Shown one piece after another: positions 54,786 to 64,000 of a stretch of DNA of 64,000 nucleotides (positions within the stretch are counted from its first letter, which is position 1; every line of letters begins with the position of its first letter). A program made the translations under genes and the position numbers. Source of the DNA: Paracoccus methylarcula (GTDB taxonomy: Bacteria > Pseudomonadota > Alphaproteobacteria > Rhodobacterales > Rhodobacteraceae); NCBI RefSeq assembly GCF_003007735.2, contig NZ_PXNQ02000005.1, positions 186,001 to 250,000 on the forward strand, read 5' to 3'. The notes beneath the pieces were generated by a model that was not told where the DNA came from, did not search any database, and worked only from the letters and a program-made list of their open reading frames with translations.

Positions 54786-55943
54786 ATGAAGATAGTCATT
54801 CTCGGCGGCGACGGATTCTGTGGCTGGCCTACTGCTCTCCATCTGTCGCGTCGCGGTCACGAGGTGATCATCGTCGATAACCTCAGCCGCCGGGCCATCG
54901 ACCTTGAACTCGAGGTCGAAAGCCTGACCCCGATCCGGCCCATCGGCGAGCGGTTGCGCGTGTGGAAGGAACTGACCGGCAACGAGATCCGGTTCTGTAA
55001 TTTCACGGTCGGAGAGCATTATCACCGGCTTCTGACCCTGTTCAGGGAAGAGCAGCCGGATGCCGTGATCCATTTCGCCGAACAACGCGCCGCGCCCTAT
55101 TCGATGAAATCCAGCTATCACAAGCGCTACACGGTCAATAACAATCTCAACGCCACCAATGACGTGCTGGCCGCGATCGTCGAATCGAAGCAGGATATCC
55201 ATCTCGTGCATCTGGGCACGATGGGGGTCTATGGATACGGCACCGCCGGGATGAAGATCCCCGAGGGTTATCTCAAGGTCAAGGTGGAGACACCAAGCGG
55301 CGATGCCGAGCAGGAGATCCTCTATCCCACCAATCCCGGCTCGATCTATCACATGACGAAAAGCCAGGATCAGCTGTTCTTCGGCTTCTACAACAAGAAT
55401 GACGGGGTCAAGATCACCGATCTGCATCAGGGGATCGTCTGGGGCACCCAGACAGAGGACACCAAGCTGGACGAGCGGCTTATCAACCGCTTTGACTATG
55501 ATGGCGATTACGGTACGGTTCTGAACCGTTTCATCATGCAAGCTGCGGTCGAGTATCCGATGACCGTTCACGGCACCGGCGGACAGACCCGCGCCTTCAT
55601 CCATATCCAGGACACCTGCCGCTGCATCGAGCTTGCGCTGCTGAACCCGCCGCAAAAGGGAGAGCGGGTGAATATCCTCAACCAGATGACCGAGACGCAC
55701 CGGGTTCGCGATCTTGCGCAGATGATCCACGAGCAGACCGGGGTCGAGATCGCCTATCTGGACAATCCGCGCAACGAGGCCTCCGAGAACGACCTGCATG
55801 TCATCAATGACCGCTTCATCGGCATGGGGCTGGAGCCGATCAGGCTGCAGGCAGGAATCATGGAAGAGGTGAGCGAGATCGCGCGGAAATATGCGGATCG
55901 TTGCGACCGGACCAAGATCCCCTGCGTGTCCCGCTGGCGCTGA
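54786..55943 (+). CDS. sqdB: UDP-sulfoquinovose synthase (SQD1/SqdB family)
   Basis: About 385 residues clearly of SQD1/SqdB type: [30 protein letters not shown] (NAD fold), [42 protein letters not shown] (catalytic Tyr-x3-Lys) and [12 protein letters not shown]. The enzyme adds sulfite to UDP-glucose to make UDP-sulfoquinovose, the sulfolipid head group donor. The ATG at 54786 is chosen because family similarity begins there and GGGAAG precedes it. No sqdA, C, D or X gene is adjacent, so its use in sulfolipid or a sulfonated glycan is open. Confidence 0.88.
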   Translation: MKIVILGGDGFCGWPTALHLSRRGHEVIIVDNLSRRAIDLELEVESLTPIRPIGERLRVWKELTGNEIRFCNFTVGEHYHRLLTLFREEQPDAVIHFAEQRAAPYSMKSSYHKRYTVNNNLNATNDVLAAIVESKQDIHLVHLGTMGVYGYGTAGMKIPEGYLKVKVETPSGDAEQEILYPTNPGSIYHMTKSQDQLFFGFYNKNDGVKITDLHQGIVWGTQTEDTKLDERLINRFDYDGDYGTVLNRFIMQAAVEYPMTVHGTGGQTRAFIHIQDTCRCIELALLNPPQKGERVNILNQMTETHRVRDLAQMIHEQTGVEIAYLDNPRNEASENDLHVINDRFIGMGLEPIRLQAGIMEEVSEIARKYADRCDRTKIPCVSRWR

Positions 55944-55987
55944 TTGTCAAGGCGGCTGCGGTGGACCGGTGACCCGGTTTGCCCGGA

Positions 55988-57019
55988 TCAGCCCGCGATC
56001 CGGGCAAGCGTGAAGGGCGCGGTCGTCTCGCGCAGCATCAGTTGCGGTTCCAGGAGCGTCACGGGGTCCACTTCTGCCCCCGCGATGCGCTGGAGGATCG
56101 TGCGGGCGGCCTGACGGCCGAGCTCGCGCTTGGGCTGGCGGATCGTCGTCAGGGCAGGCGCCAGATGCGAAACCAGTTCGATATCGTCGAAACCGACAAT
56201 CGATATGTCGCGCGGCGCGATGATGTCGCGGCGCTGCAGGCTGGCCATGAAGGCGCAGGCCATCTCGTCGGAAAAGGCGAATATGGCGCTTGGTCGTTCT
56301 TCGGGTGAAAGCCGTTCCCAGTATTCCGCCGCCTTTCTTCCGGCCTGCAATGTGAAATCGCCGTCGAACAGGGTCAGGCGAGCCTCGCCTGCGGCATCAT
56401 GCACACCGGCGAGGCGGGACTTGTGCAGGACGTTCCGTGTCGGTCCGCCGATCACGCCGATATGCCGGTGGCCCAGTTCGCGCAGGTGGCCGATGGCCAG
56501 ACGTGCGCCCGCACGATTGTCCAGCATCACCCGCGGCAGGTGGATTTCCTCGACCCATTCGCAGGCGGTAATCAAGGGGGGCAGGTTGGGCCGTTCGCCG
56601 ATGCGATCCATCGGAACCATGCCGTCCAGCAGGACGATCCCGTCGGCGCGCGATACATCCATGAAGCGACTCAGGGTGGTGTGCCTGCCCGCTTCGTCCA
56701 GCGTATCGGCCACCAGCAGGTCATAGCCCGCCCGGGCCAGTTCCCTGCCCATCCCGTCAAGGATCTTGGCGAAGAACGGATTGCCCAGATTGGGAACCAG
56801 CGCCACCACGCAGCCGGTGCGCTGCTTGCGCAGGTTTCGGGCCGCGTGGTTCATTCGGTAGCCGGTTGCCGCAAGCGCCTCGGCCACGGCATTGCGGGTC
56901 GATTCGGCCACGACATCGGGATGCGACAGCACCCGGCTGACGGTCGAGGTCGAAACGCCCGCCAGTTTTGCCACATCCGAAAGCCGCGCCCGGCCGGGTG
57001 AAGACAAGCTCTTGTTCAT
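55988..57019 (-). CDS. LacI-family transcriptional repressor
   Basis: 343 residues: the N-terminal helix-turn-helix and hinge (RLSDVAKLAGVSTSTVSRVLSHPDVVAESTRNAVAEALAATGYRMNHAARNLR) and a sugar-binding PBP1 domain (VALVPNLGNPFFAKILDGM, SAIFAFSDEMACAFMASL, SIVGFDDIELVSHLAPALTTIRQP). It diverges from the sugar/polyol operon and a perfect 14-base palindrome lies between them. The inducer should be the sugar handled by that operon. Confidence 0.92.
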   Translation of the reverse strand: MNKSLSSPGRARLSDVAKLAGVSTSTVSRVLSHPDVVAESTRNAVAEALAATGYRMNHAARNLRKQRTGCVVALVPNLGNPFFAKILDGMGRELARAGYDLLVADTLDEAGRHTTLSRFMDVSRADGIVLLDGMVPMDRIGERPNLPPLITACEWVEEIHLPRVMLDNRAGARLAIGHLRELGHRHIGVIGGPTRNVLHKSRLAGVHDAAGEARLTLFDGDFTLQAGRKAAEYWERLSPEERPSAIFAFSDEMACAFMASLQRRDIIAPRDISIVGFDDIELVSHLAPALTTIRQPKRELGRQAARTILQRIAGAEVDPVTLLEPQLMLRETTAPFTLARIAG

Positions 57020-57072
57020 CGTGGAATCCTATGCCGCCGGAATGCGGCCCGCAAGGACGCGAAGAAATTATT

Positions 57073-57086
57073 TGCAATCGATTGCA
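57073..57086. promoter_or_regulatory. LacI-type operator TGCAATCGATTGCA
   Basis: A perfect 14-base palindrome with the central CG step typical of LacI/PurR-family operators stands 37 bases before the isomerase ATG and 54 bases before the repressor start. It can control both divergent genes. Confidence 0.85.
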
Positions 57087-57122
57087 GGCCAGTGCAGATT
57101 GCCCGCAAGCGAGGGAGGACTC

Positions 57123-58178
57123 ATGCAGACCATCAAGGGGCCGGCATTGTTTCTGGCGCAGTTCATCGGTGATGAGGCGCCTTTCGACAGTTGGGACGGG
57201 ATCACCAAATGGGCGGCCGAATGCGGCTATGCCGGGGTGCAGGTGCCGACCAACGATCCCCGGATACTCGATCTCGACCGGGCCGAGGATTCGCAGGATT
57301 ACCGCGACGAATTCCTGGGCATCGCCCGGCAGAACGGCGTCGAGGTGACCGAGCTTTCCACCCATCTGCAAGGGCAACTGGTCGCCGTGCATCCCGCCTA
57401 TGACGCGGGCTTCGATGCTTTCGCGCCCGCCCGGCTGCATGGCAATCCCAAGGCAAGGCAGGAATGGGCTGTCGATCAGGTCGCCCGTGCGATCCGCGTC
57501 AGCCGGTTGCTGGGGCTGAATGCGATGGCGACATTCTCCGGTGCCCTGGCCTGGCCCTATCTCTACCCGTGGCCGCAGCGCGCGCCGGGGCTGGTCGAGG
57601 CGGCTTTCGACACGCTGGCCGAGCGTTGGCGGCCTCTGCTGGATCTGGCCGAGGAACAGGGTGTCGATATCTGCTACGAGATCCATCCGGGCGAAGATCT
57701 GCATGATGGCGTGACCTACGAGATGTTCCTTGATCGCGTCGGCGGCCATGCCCGCGCGAACATGCTTTACGATCCGTCGCATTACATCCTGCAGCAACTG
57801 GACTACCTGCAGAATATCGACATCTACCACGAGCGGATTCGCATGTTCCACGTCAAGGATGCCGAGTTCCGACCGACCGGGCGGCAGGGCGTCTATGGCG
57901 GCTATCAGGGCTGGGCCGACCGGGCGGGGCGGTTCCGCAGTCCCGGCGACGGACAGGTGGATTTCGGCGGGGTGTTTTCCAAGCTGACCCAATACGGATT
58001 CGATGGTTGGGCCGTGGTAGAGTGGGAATGCGCGCTGAAACATCCCGAGGACGGGGCGCGTGAGGGGGCGCAATTCGTGCGCGATCACATCATCCGGGTG
58101 ACGCCGCATGCCTTCGACGATTTCGCGGCATCCGGCTTCGATCGCGCGGCAATCGACAAGGCATTGGGGTTGACATGA
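57123..58178 (+). CDS. Sugar phosphate isomerase/epimerase family protein (TIM barrel)
   Basis: About 351 residues of the xylose-isomerase-like AP-endonuclease-2 fold. Metal-ligand candidates are YEIHPGEDLHDG, MLYDPSHY, IRMFHVKDAEF and VVEWECALKHP. Members (IolE, IolI, tagatose epimerases and others) isomerise or dehydrate sugars and inosose. GAGGGAGG precedes the ATG at 57123; in-frame codons upstream run into the operator region and are excluded. It overlaps the Gfo/Idh gene by four bases and is the first gene of the operon. Confidence 0.85.
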   Translation: MQTIKGPALFLAQFIGDEAPFDSWDGITKWAAECGYAGVQVPTNDPRILDLDRAEDSQDYRDEFLGIARQNGVEVTELSTHLQGQLVAVHPAYDAGFDAFAPARLHGNPKARQEWAVDQVARAIRVSRLLGLNAMATFSGALAWPYLYPWPQRAPGLVEAAFDTLAERWRPLLDLAEEQGVDICYEIHPGEDLHDGVTYEMFLDRVGGHARANMLYDPSHYILQQLDYLQNIDIYHERIRMFHVKDAEFRPTGRQGVYGGYQGWADRAGRFRSPGDGQVDFGGVFSKLTQYGFDGWAVVEWECALKHPEDGAREGAQFVRDHIIRVTPHAFDDFAASGFDRAAIDKALGLT

Positions 58179-59272
58179 AACCGATACGTTTAGGCATGGT
58201 CGGCGGTGGCAGCGGGGCTTTCATCGGCGCGATCCACCGCATCGCCGCCCGGATGGACGGGCATTACCAGATCGTCGCGGGTGCTCTCTCGTCGGATCCC
58301 GAGCGGGCGGCGGCAAGCGCGGCGGAACTGGGGCTGGATCGCAGCTATGCCGATTTCAACGAGATGGCGCAGGCCGAGGCCGCCCGCGAGGACGGGATCG
58401 AGGCCGTCAGCATCGTGACGCCGAACCATCTGCACGCGGCCCCGGCCATCGCCTTCCTGAACGCGGGCATTCACGTCATCTGCGACAAGCCCCTGACCGC
58501 GACGCCCGAGCAGGCGCAGGCCCTGGCCGAAGCGGTCCGGGCATCGCGCGTGCGATTCTTCCTGACCCATAATTATTGCGCCTTGCCCATGGTGCGCGAA
58601 GCCCGCGCATTGGTTGCAGAGGGGGCCCTCGGGCAAATCCGGCTGGTGCAGGCCGAGTATCTGCAGGGCTGGCTGACCGACGAGGTGGACAACAAGCAGG
58701 CCGCGTGGCGCACAGATCCGGCGCAGGCCGGGGCGGGAGCGCTTGGCGATATCGGGACACATGCGTGGCAATTGGCGCAATTCGTCACCGGCTACACGCC
58801 CAGCCATCTGTCGGCCGAGGTATCCAGCATCGTTCCGGGGCGTCCTATCGACGACGACGCGCGCGTGTCGCTGCGTTATGCCTCTGGCGCCAAGGGCGGG
58901 CTCTGGGCCAGCCAGGTCGCCGTGGGGCAGGAAAACGGGTTGTCGTTACGGCTGTTCGGGACCGAGGCGGCGCTGGAGTGGCGCTTGCAGGAAAGCGAAA
59001 GGCTGATCCTGACGCCCAAGGACGGCCCGGCGCAAATCCTGACGCGGGCGCAGGATCGTTCCGCCTCCTATCGCACCCCGCCGGGCCATCCCGAGGGCTA
59101 TCTGGAAGGTTTCGCCAATCTCTACAGCGATATCGCCGCGATCATCCGGGGCGACACCACCGATCAGGATCGCGTGCCGGGATTGATGGCGGGGCTGTCG
59201 GGGATGAGCTTCATCGCGGCGGCCAAGGCATCATCCGCACAGGATGGTGCCTGGGTCGAACTGGGCGAATGA
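58175..59272 (+). CDS. Gfo/Idh/MocA-family oxidoreductase
   Basis: 365 residues: N-terminal Rossmann fold ([24 protein letters not shown]), the [38 protein letters not shown] segment with the conserved Lys-Pro, and a C-terminal alpha/beta domain with [13 protein letters not shown], which supplies the catalytic Asp/His. It oxidises a sugar or polyol with NAD(P). Coupled by ATGA to the isomerase gene; the pair is common in inositol- and rare-sugar pathways. Confidence 0.9.
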   Translation: MKPIRLGMVGGGSGAFIGAIHRIAARMDGHYQIVAGALSSDPERAAASAAELGLDRSYADFNEMAQAEAAREDGIEAVSIVTPNHLHAAPAIAFLNAGIHVICDKPLTATPEQAQALAEAVRASRVRFFLTHNYCALPMVREARALVAEGALGQIRLVQAEYLQGWLTDEVDNKQAAWRTDPAQAGAGALGDIGTHAWQLAQFVTGYTPSHLSAEVSSIVPGRPIDDDARVSLRYASGAKGGLWASQVAVGQENGLSLRLFGTEAALEWRLQESERLILTPKDGPAQILTRAQDRSASYRTPPGHPEGYLEGFANLYSDIAAIIRGDTTDQDRVPGLMAGLSGMSFIAAAKASSAQDGAWVELGE

Positions 59273-60752
59273 CGATCCTGCGCTGCAGGATGTCTCGAAA
59301 AGCTTCGGTCCCATCGAGGTTCTACACAATGTTGACCTAGCCCTTGAACCGGGAGAAGTTCACGCGCTGATCGGCGAGAACGGCGCGGGCAAATCGACGA
59401 TCATGAAGATCCTCGGCGGGTTCCTGGACCCGACCGGGGGGCATGTCTTGCTGAACGGTCAACCGGTGGCTTTCGGCAGTGGCCCCGAGGCCGAGGCGGC
59501 GGGAATCGTCGTCATCCACCAGGAATTCAACCTTGCGCCCGATCTTTCGGTTGCCGCCAACATGTTCCTGGGGCGCGAGATCGGCGGTTGGCGGCTGGAT
59601 CACGCTGCCATGCGCAAGCAGACAGCAGCGCTGCTGGAACGGCTGCACAGCCCTATCGCACCGGAAGCCCGGATCCGCGAATTGTCGGTTCCCGACCGCC
59701 AGATGGTCGAGATCGGCAAGGCCCTGTCGCGCAATGCCCGTGTCCTGATCATGGACGAGCCAAGCGCCGTGCTGACCCATCGCGAGGTCGGCACTCTTTA
59801 CGAGCAGATCGACCGCTTGCGGGCCGAGGGTGTGGCGATCCTCTATTGCTCGCACCGGCTGGACGAGGTCGCGCATCTGGCCGACCGCATAACGGTATTG
59901 CGTGACGGCAGCGTCGTGCGCCGTGCCATGCGCGGGGAGTTGGACGAGGACAGCATGGCCGCCGCCATGGTCGGGCGCGAATTGCAGGATTTCTACCCGC
60001 CCAAGGGCCAGCCATCCGACGAATCCGCGCTGGAGGTCAGTGGCCTGAGCATTCCGGGAAAGGTCCGCGATGTCGGCTTCACCCTGCGCAAGGGCGAGGT
60101 GCTGGGCATTGCCGGGCTGGTCGGCTCCGGACGGACCGAACTGGCCGAGGGGCTGGTCGGTCTGCGCGCTGCCAGCGGTGAGATCCGGGTGAATGGCCAG
60201 CCCGTTGCAATCAATAACCTGCGTGATGCTTTCGCCTCCGGGCTTGCCTATCTGACCGAGGATCGCAAGGAAGCGGGCCTTCTGCTGGACAAGGGGCTGC
60301 GCGAGAACCTGACGCTGGCCACGTTGGAGCGTTTCGGCAGGTTCCGGCTGGATACCGCGGCCGAGGACGCCGCACTGGACAAGGCGACCGGGGATTTCGA
60401 CATCCGTGCCCCGCGCCGCGACATGGTGGCTGGCAAGCTGTCGGGCGGAAACCAGCAAAAACTGCTTCTCGCCAAGACCATGCTGCCCGATCCGCAGATC
60501 ATCATCATCGACGAGCCGACACGCGGCATAGATGTCGGCACCAAGAGCCAGATCTACGCTTTCATCCGCAATCTCTCGGCGGAAGGCCGCAGTGTGATCG
60601 TCATCAGCAGCGAAATGACCGAGGTGATCGGCCTTTCCGACCGCGTGCTTGTGATGCGCGAGGGGCGGCTGGCGGGACAGGTCGAAGGGGACAGCATGAC
60701 CGAAGACAATATCGTACGCCTCGCCATGGGCGTTTCCGGAGAGGCCGCATGA
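59269..60752 (+). CDS. Sugar ABC transporter ATP-binding protein (CUT2, RbsA type)
   Basis: About 495-502 residues with two ATPase halves: Walker A GENGAGKSTIMKILGG and Walker B VLIMDEPSAVLTH, then a degenerate second loop (AGLVGSGRTELAEG), signature LSGGNQQKLLLAKTML and IIIDEPTRGIDVGTKSQI. It powers the CUT2 importer with the next two genes. The start is uncertain: an ATG at 59244 opens the main frame, but the ATG at 59269 overlaps the previous stop as ATGA and would read MTDPALQDVSKSFG if one C were added at 59273. I favour the latter. Confidence 0.88.
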
Positions 60753-61720
60753 GCAAACCCGATCTTCACACTCTCGGCCCGCTGGTCGCGCTGATTGCCC
60801 TGATCGTGCTGGGCGCGTTGCTGAACCCCGCCTTTCTCGCGCCGGGCAATATCACCAATGTGCTGGCGCGCTCGGCTTTCATCGGCCTTATCGCTGTCGG
60901 GATGACCTTTGTCATTACCGCCGGAGGGCTGGACCTGTCGGTCGGCTCGATGGCGGCCTTCCTGGCCGGAATCGCCATCATCGCCATGAATGCCGCCCTG
61001 CCGGGAATGGGCGAGAACTGGGGCACGATCCTGGTTGGCATGGGGGTGGCGGTGCTTGGTGGGCTGGTCGCCGGTTACCTGAATGGCGCGCTGATCACCA
61101 AGGCGCGGATCGAGCCCTTCATCGTGACCCTGGGCACCATGGGGATCTTCCGTTCGCTGGTGACATGGCTGGCGGATGGCGGCACGCTCAGCCTCGATTA
61201 CGGGCTGCGCACGCTGTATCGGCCCGTCTATTACGGCGGTATCGGCTGGATCACATGGCCGATCATCACCTTTGCCCTTGTTGCCTTCGCAGGCGAATGG
61301 ATCATGCAGCACAGCCGGTTCGGGCGGCATGTCGAGGCCATCGGCTCGAACGACCGGGTGGCGCGCTATTCGGCCATCGACGTGAACCGTATCCGGCTGA
61401 TGACCTATATGCTGCTGGGCCTGCTTGTTGGGGTGGCGACGGTGCTTTACGTGCCGCGCCTCGGTTCGGCCTCGGGCTCGACCGGGGTGCTGTGGGAGCT
61501 GGAGGCGATCGCCGCCGTCATTATCGGCGGCACCGCGCTCAAGGGCGGCACGGGGCGTGTCTGGGGCACGGTCGTGGGCGTGCTGATCCTGTCGCTGATC
61601 GACAATATTCTCAACCTTGCCGACCTGGTCAGCCCCTATCTCAACGGGGCGATCCAGGGGGTCATTATTGTTCTTGCTGTGATCCTGCAGCGGGAGAAAC
61701 GCACCGCGGAGGAGCGGTAA
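60749..61720 (+). CDS. Sugar ABC transporter permease (CUT2, RbsC type)
   Basis: 323 residues with about ten membrane helices and the BPD-transp-2 signature (ITAGGLDLSVGSMAAFLAGIAI, KARIEPFIVTLGTMGIFRSL, GSNDRVARYSAIDVNRIRLMTYMLLGLLVGVA, ELEAIAAVIIGGTALKGGTGRVWGTVVGVLIL). It forms the channel of the sugar importer. It overlaps the ATPase gene by four bases and precedes the binding-protein gene by 17. Confidence 0.92.
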   Translation: MSKPDLHTLGPLVALIALIVLGALLNPAFLAPGNITNVLARSAFIGLIAVGMTFVITAGGLDLSVGSMAAFLAGIAIIAMNAALPGMGENWGTILVGMGVAVLGGLVAGYLNGALITKARIEPFIVTLGTMGIFRSLVTWLADGGTLSLDYGLRTLYRPVYYGGIGWITWPIITFALVAFAGEWIMQHSRFGRHVEAIGSNDRVARYSAIDVNRIRLMTYMLLGLLVGVATVLYVPRLGSASGSTGVLWELEAIAAVIIGGTALKGGTGRVWGTVVGVLILSLIDNILNLADLVSPYLNGAIQGVIIVLAVILQREKRTAEER

Positions 61721-61737
61721 AACCGGGAGGAATAAAA

Positions 61738-62698
61738 ATGAAACGCAGGAACCTGATGAAAGCTGCCGCATTGATGGCGGTGATCGGGCTGTCCGCCGGA
61801 GCTGCTACGGCACAGGAGGCCGAGAAGAAGGTGATCGGTGTGTCGATCCCGTCTGCAACGCATGGATTCATGGGCGGGCTGAACTGGCATGCGCAGGATA
61901 CGATCAAGCGCTTGGGTGAAACTATCCCAACCTCGAATTCGTGCTGGCGACGGCAGGGGATCCCGCCAAGCAGGTCAACGATATCGAGGACATGATGGCC
62001 ACCCGCAACATCGATGGGCTCGTGGTTCTGCCTTTTGAATCAGAGCCCCTGACCGCGCCGGTCGCCGCCGTGAAAGAGGCGGGCAAATTCGTGACCGTCG
62101 TGGATCGCGGGTTGAGCCAGGAAGGGATCGAGGATCTCTATGTTGCCGGTGACAACACCGCTTTCGGTCGCGTCGCGGGCGAGTATTTCAGGGACAATCT
62201 CGAACCCGGCTCGAAGATCGTGGTGCTGCGCGGCATCCCGACCACGCTGGACAATGAGCGGGTCGAGGCGTTCCAGGCCGCTTTGGAGGGCTCGGAAGTC
62301 GAGATCCTCAGTATGGAACACGGCAACTGGAACCGTGACGATGCCTTTACGGTGATGCAGGACTTCCTGTCTAAATACCCAGAAATCAACGCAGTATGGG
62401 CGGCTGACGACGATATGGCCATCGGTGTGCTCGAAGCCATCGCGGCAGCCGGGCGCGAGGACGAGATGTGGGTGATCGGCGGCGCGGGATGAAAGAGATC
62501 GTCAAGCGGATCATGGATGGCGACCCGCAACTGCCGGTGAACGTGACCTATCCGCCGGCGCTGATTTCCTCGGCGATCGAGATGACGGCATTGAATTTCG
62601 TGTCGAACGCGCCGATGACCGGGCGGTTCATCATCGGCTCGCAGCTGATCACCCCCGAGAACGCCAAGCAGTTCCACTTCCCCGACAGCCCATTCTGA
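61738..62698 (+). pseudogene. Sugar ABC substrate-binding protein (RbsB type), broken by two 1-base deletions
   Basis: Rejoined, about 320 residues. MKRRNLMKAAALMAVIGLSAGAATAQ is a signal peptide; the rest is a ribose-type binding protein (KKVIGVSIPSATHGFMGGLNWHAQD, IDGLVVLPFESEPLTAPVAAVKEAG, VAGDNTAFGRVAGEYF, INAVWAADDDMAIGVLEAI). The frame breaks in an A run at 61919-61921 (one A missing: GENYPNLEF) and near 62486-62489 (one C missing: GGAGMKEIV). The protein continues without loss across both points, so consensus errors are likely. It defines the ligand of the LacI-regulated importer. Confidence 0.85.
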
Positions 62699-62710
62699 TC
62701 GCAACCGAGT

Positions 62711-62739
62711 CCGTGGCCGGCCCTTTCGGCTGGCCACGG
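62711..62739 (+). terminator. Hairpin terminator after the sugar ABC operon
   Basis: A 12-pair stem with one G-T wobble (62711-62722 with 62728-62739) and loop CTTTC starts 13 bases after the binding-protein stop. No long T run follows, but position and strength suit transcription termination. Confidence 0.6.
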
Positions 62740-62817
62740 CATGGCTTCGTTAATGATTTCCCTTCATTCGCGACTTGGTCTAGAGCGTGACGGCAACTCA
62801 CGCCGGAGGCCCGCCCC

Positions 62818-63696
62818 ATGTATACCGTTTCGCTGATCGCCGCGCCGAAGCTTGCCAATCTGCAGACCGGACTGCTCAACGAACTGGCGAGGCGCTGGCA
62901 GGGCGGCACGGCGCGCTGGCTCAATCCCGGGATTGCGGCCGAATTCGACATCCCGGCCATGCCCGGGGATCTCGACCAGGTTTGGGGGGATTTGCAGACA
63001 ATCGGGCTGGATCTTGTCATCCAGCCTCGCAGCGGGCGGCGCAAGAAGATCCTGCTGGCGGATATGGATTCGACCATGATCGAGCAGGAATGCATCGACG
63101 AGCTGGCCGATATGGCCGGCGTGGGCGCGCGGGTCGCCGAGATCACCTCCCGCGCGATGAATGGCGAGCTGAATTTCCACGAGGCGCTGGTCGAGCGGGT
63201 CGGCCTGCTGGCGGGGCTGCGGGAAACCGTCATAGGCGAGGTGCTGAAGACACGGATCACCCTTGCTCCGGGCGGGCGGGAACTGGTCGCCACGATGCGC
63301 GCGAATGGTGCTTATACTGCGCTGGTCTCTGGCGGGTTCACGGCATTCACCCGGGAGGTGGCGCAATGGCTGGGTTTCGACGAGCATCGTGCCAATACGC
63401 TCTTGGCCGAGGACGGGGTGCTGACCGGCCATGTCGCCCTGCCGGTGCTGGGGCGGGAGGCCAAGACCGAGGCGCTGGAAGAGATCACCGCCGCGCGCGG
63501 CCTGGCATTCGGGGATGTGCTTGCCGTGGGGGATGGCGCGAATGACCTGGGCATGCTGCAACGGGCCGGGGCGGGCGTGGCGCTGCATGCCAAGCCTGCG
63601 GTCGCCGCGCAGGCGGGGGTCCGGATCAATCACGGTGATCTGACAGCGCTGTTGTATCTGCAGGGCTATTCAGCGGCGGATTTCGTTACGGGCTGA
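62818..63696 (+). CDS. serB: Phosphoserine phosphatase
   Basis: 292 residues of the SerB type: an N-terminal ACT-like region and a HAD phosphatase domain with the nucleophile Asp in LLADMDSTMIEQECIDELADMAG, LVSGGFTAFT (motif II) and AVGDGANDLGML (motif IV). It removes phosphate from O-phosphoserine, the last step of serine synthesis. GGAGG precedes the ATG at 62818. The end overlaps the convergent partial gene by 11 bases. A link to the serine cycle is possible but housekeeping synthesis is enough to explain it. Confidence 0.93.
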   Translation: MYTVSLIAAPKLANLQTGLLNELARRWQGGTARWLNPGIAAEFDIPAMPGDLDQVWGDLQTIGLDLVIQPRSGRRKKILLADMDSTMIEQECIDELADMAGVGARVAEITSRAMNGELNFHEALVERVGLLAGLRETVIGEVLKTRITLAPGGRELVATMRANGAYTALVSGGFTAFTREVAQWLGFDEHRANTLLAEDGVLTGHVALPVLGREAKTEALEEITAARGLAFGDVLAVGDGANDLGMLQRAGAGVALHAKPAVAAQAGVRINHGDLTALLYLQGYSAADFVTG

Positions 63697-64000
63697 TCGC
63701 CGCTACTGTCTCGGCCGCGGGGCGAGCGATGGCGCTTGCCCCGCCCGTGCCTGCCCAGAAAGCGCCGTAACCCGTTTCTCCCGCCACCAGCGACGCCGCG
63801 TTCAGCGCCTTTCCGGCATCATAGGCAATCGGGTAATCCGCTGCATCCGTCCCATCGATCGCCGTGAACAGATTTTCCATGCCGCGCGCCGGGCGGCCCG
63901 AGATCGCGCGGGTCATGGCTGTCCTGCCATTGGCCAGCGCCATCCGATGCGCCGCCGAGGTCGCGGCCTCGGGAGCCAGCAGGAAGGCCGTCCCGCATTG
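63686..64000 (-). CDS. Nitronate monooxygenase family protein, C-terminal part (cut by window end)
   Basis: The frame is open from the right edge to a TAA at 63686-63688, giving about 104 residues. It begins QCGTAFLLAPEAATSAAHR, the conserved FMN-loop end of nitronate monooxygenases, then RTAMTRAISGRPARGM and a Gly-rich C-terminus (FWAGTGGASAIARP). This is a second, separate member of the family in the window. It converges with serB, overlapping by 11 bases. Confidence 0.8.
   Translation of the reverse strand, partial: QCGTAFLLAPEAATSAAHRMALANGRTAMTRAISGRPARGMENLFTAIDGTDAADYPIAYDAGKALNAASLVAGETGYGAFWAGTGGASAIARPAAETVAAISP

Noticed and set aside
1..64000. CRISPR arrays, insertion sequences, integrases, tRNA or rRNA genes
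   Set aside because: No repeat-spacer pattern, transposase or integrase-like protein, terminal inverted repeats or tRNA-like cloverleaf was noticed on either strand; a short or degenerate element could be missed by eye.

Overview
The window is high-GC DNA from an alphaproteobacterium, most likely a Rhodobacteraceae member such as Paracoccus or a relative. This rests on gene families and gene order (Tmm/Tdm/DmmDABC, MgsABC-GmaS, the Mtk-type serine cycle), not on any rRNA or marker tree. No rRNA, tRNA, CRISPR array, IS element, phage gene or replication origin was seen.

Layout. (1) 1-6925: an exopolysaccharide/capsule locus: the end of a glycosyltransferase, a polysaccharide deacetylase, a NodU/CmcH-like carbamoyltransferase, a FlaA1-type dehydratase, an initiating sugar transferase and a small epimerase. 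(2) 7263-27176: methylated-amine catabolism. Tmm oxidises trimethylamine to its N-oxide. Tdm splits the oxide into dimethylamine and a C1 unit. DmmDABC oxidises dimethylamine to methylamine. GmaS and MgsABC carry methylamine to N-methylglutamate. FolD and PurU oxidise the tetrahydrofolate-bound C1. XRE-cupin, GlxA/AraC and GntR/FCD regulators and an AmiC-like cytoplasmic sensor lie among these genes, and a divergent Amt-family channel ends the block. (3) 27240-36351: an IclR-regulated dipeptide/opine-type ABC importer with a COG3964 amidohydrolase, a RidA protein and a SelA-like PLP enzyme. (4) 36431-47941: the serine cycle (glycerate 2-kinase, malyl-CoA lyase, serine-glyoxylate aminotransferase, malate thiokinase, hydroxypyruvate reductase, PEP carboxylase, serine hydroxymethyltransferase) around an orphan LuxR-type regulator. 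(5) 47926-52279: a minus-strand operon of an APC permease, five small or unknown proteins and a nitronate monooxygenase. (6) 52687-55943: a truncated haemoglobin, tungstate-type tupBC without tupA, and a lone UDP-sulfoquinovose synthase. (7) 55988-62698: a LacI-regulated sugar/polyol locus (isomerase, oxidoreductase, CUT2 ABC importer). (8) serB and the end of a second nitronate monooxygenase.

How it fits together. Regions 2 and 4 form a near-complete methylotrophy island. N-methyl groups are released as C1 on tetrahydrofolate or as formaldehyde; part is oxidised to formate by FolD/PurU, and part enters the serine cycle through GlyA, with malyl-CoA cleavage giving acetyl-CoA and glyoxylate. 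Two expected pieces are absent: N-methylglutamate dehydrogenase (mgdABCD) and a glyoxylate-regeneration route; both must lie elsewhere if the pathway is complete.

Quality note. Six genes show reading-frame breaks, eight in total, each restored by adding one base. All are single-base losses, several in short homopolymers, which points to consensus errors more than to real gene decay. The observations most worth following are the Amt-family protein without the twin histidines, the tandem palindromes framing the malyl-CoA lyase promoter -35 box, the FadR-type operator at tmm, and the APC permease operon with its small membrane proteins.
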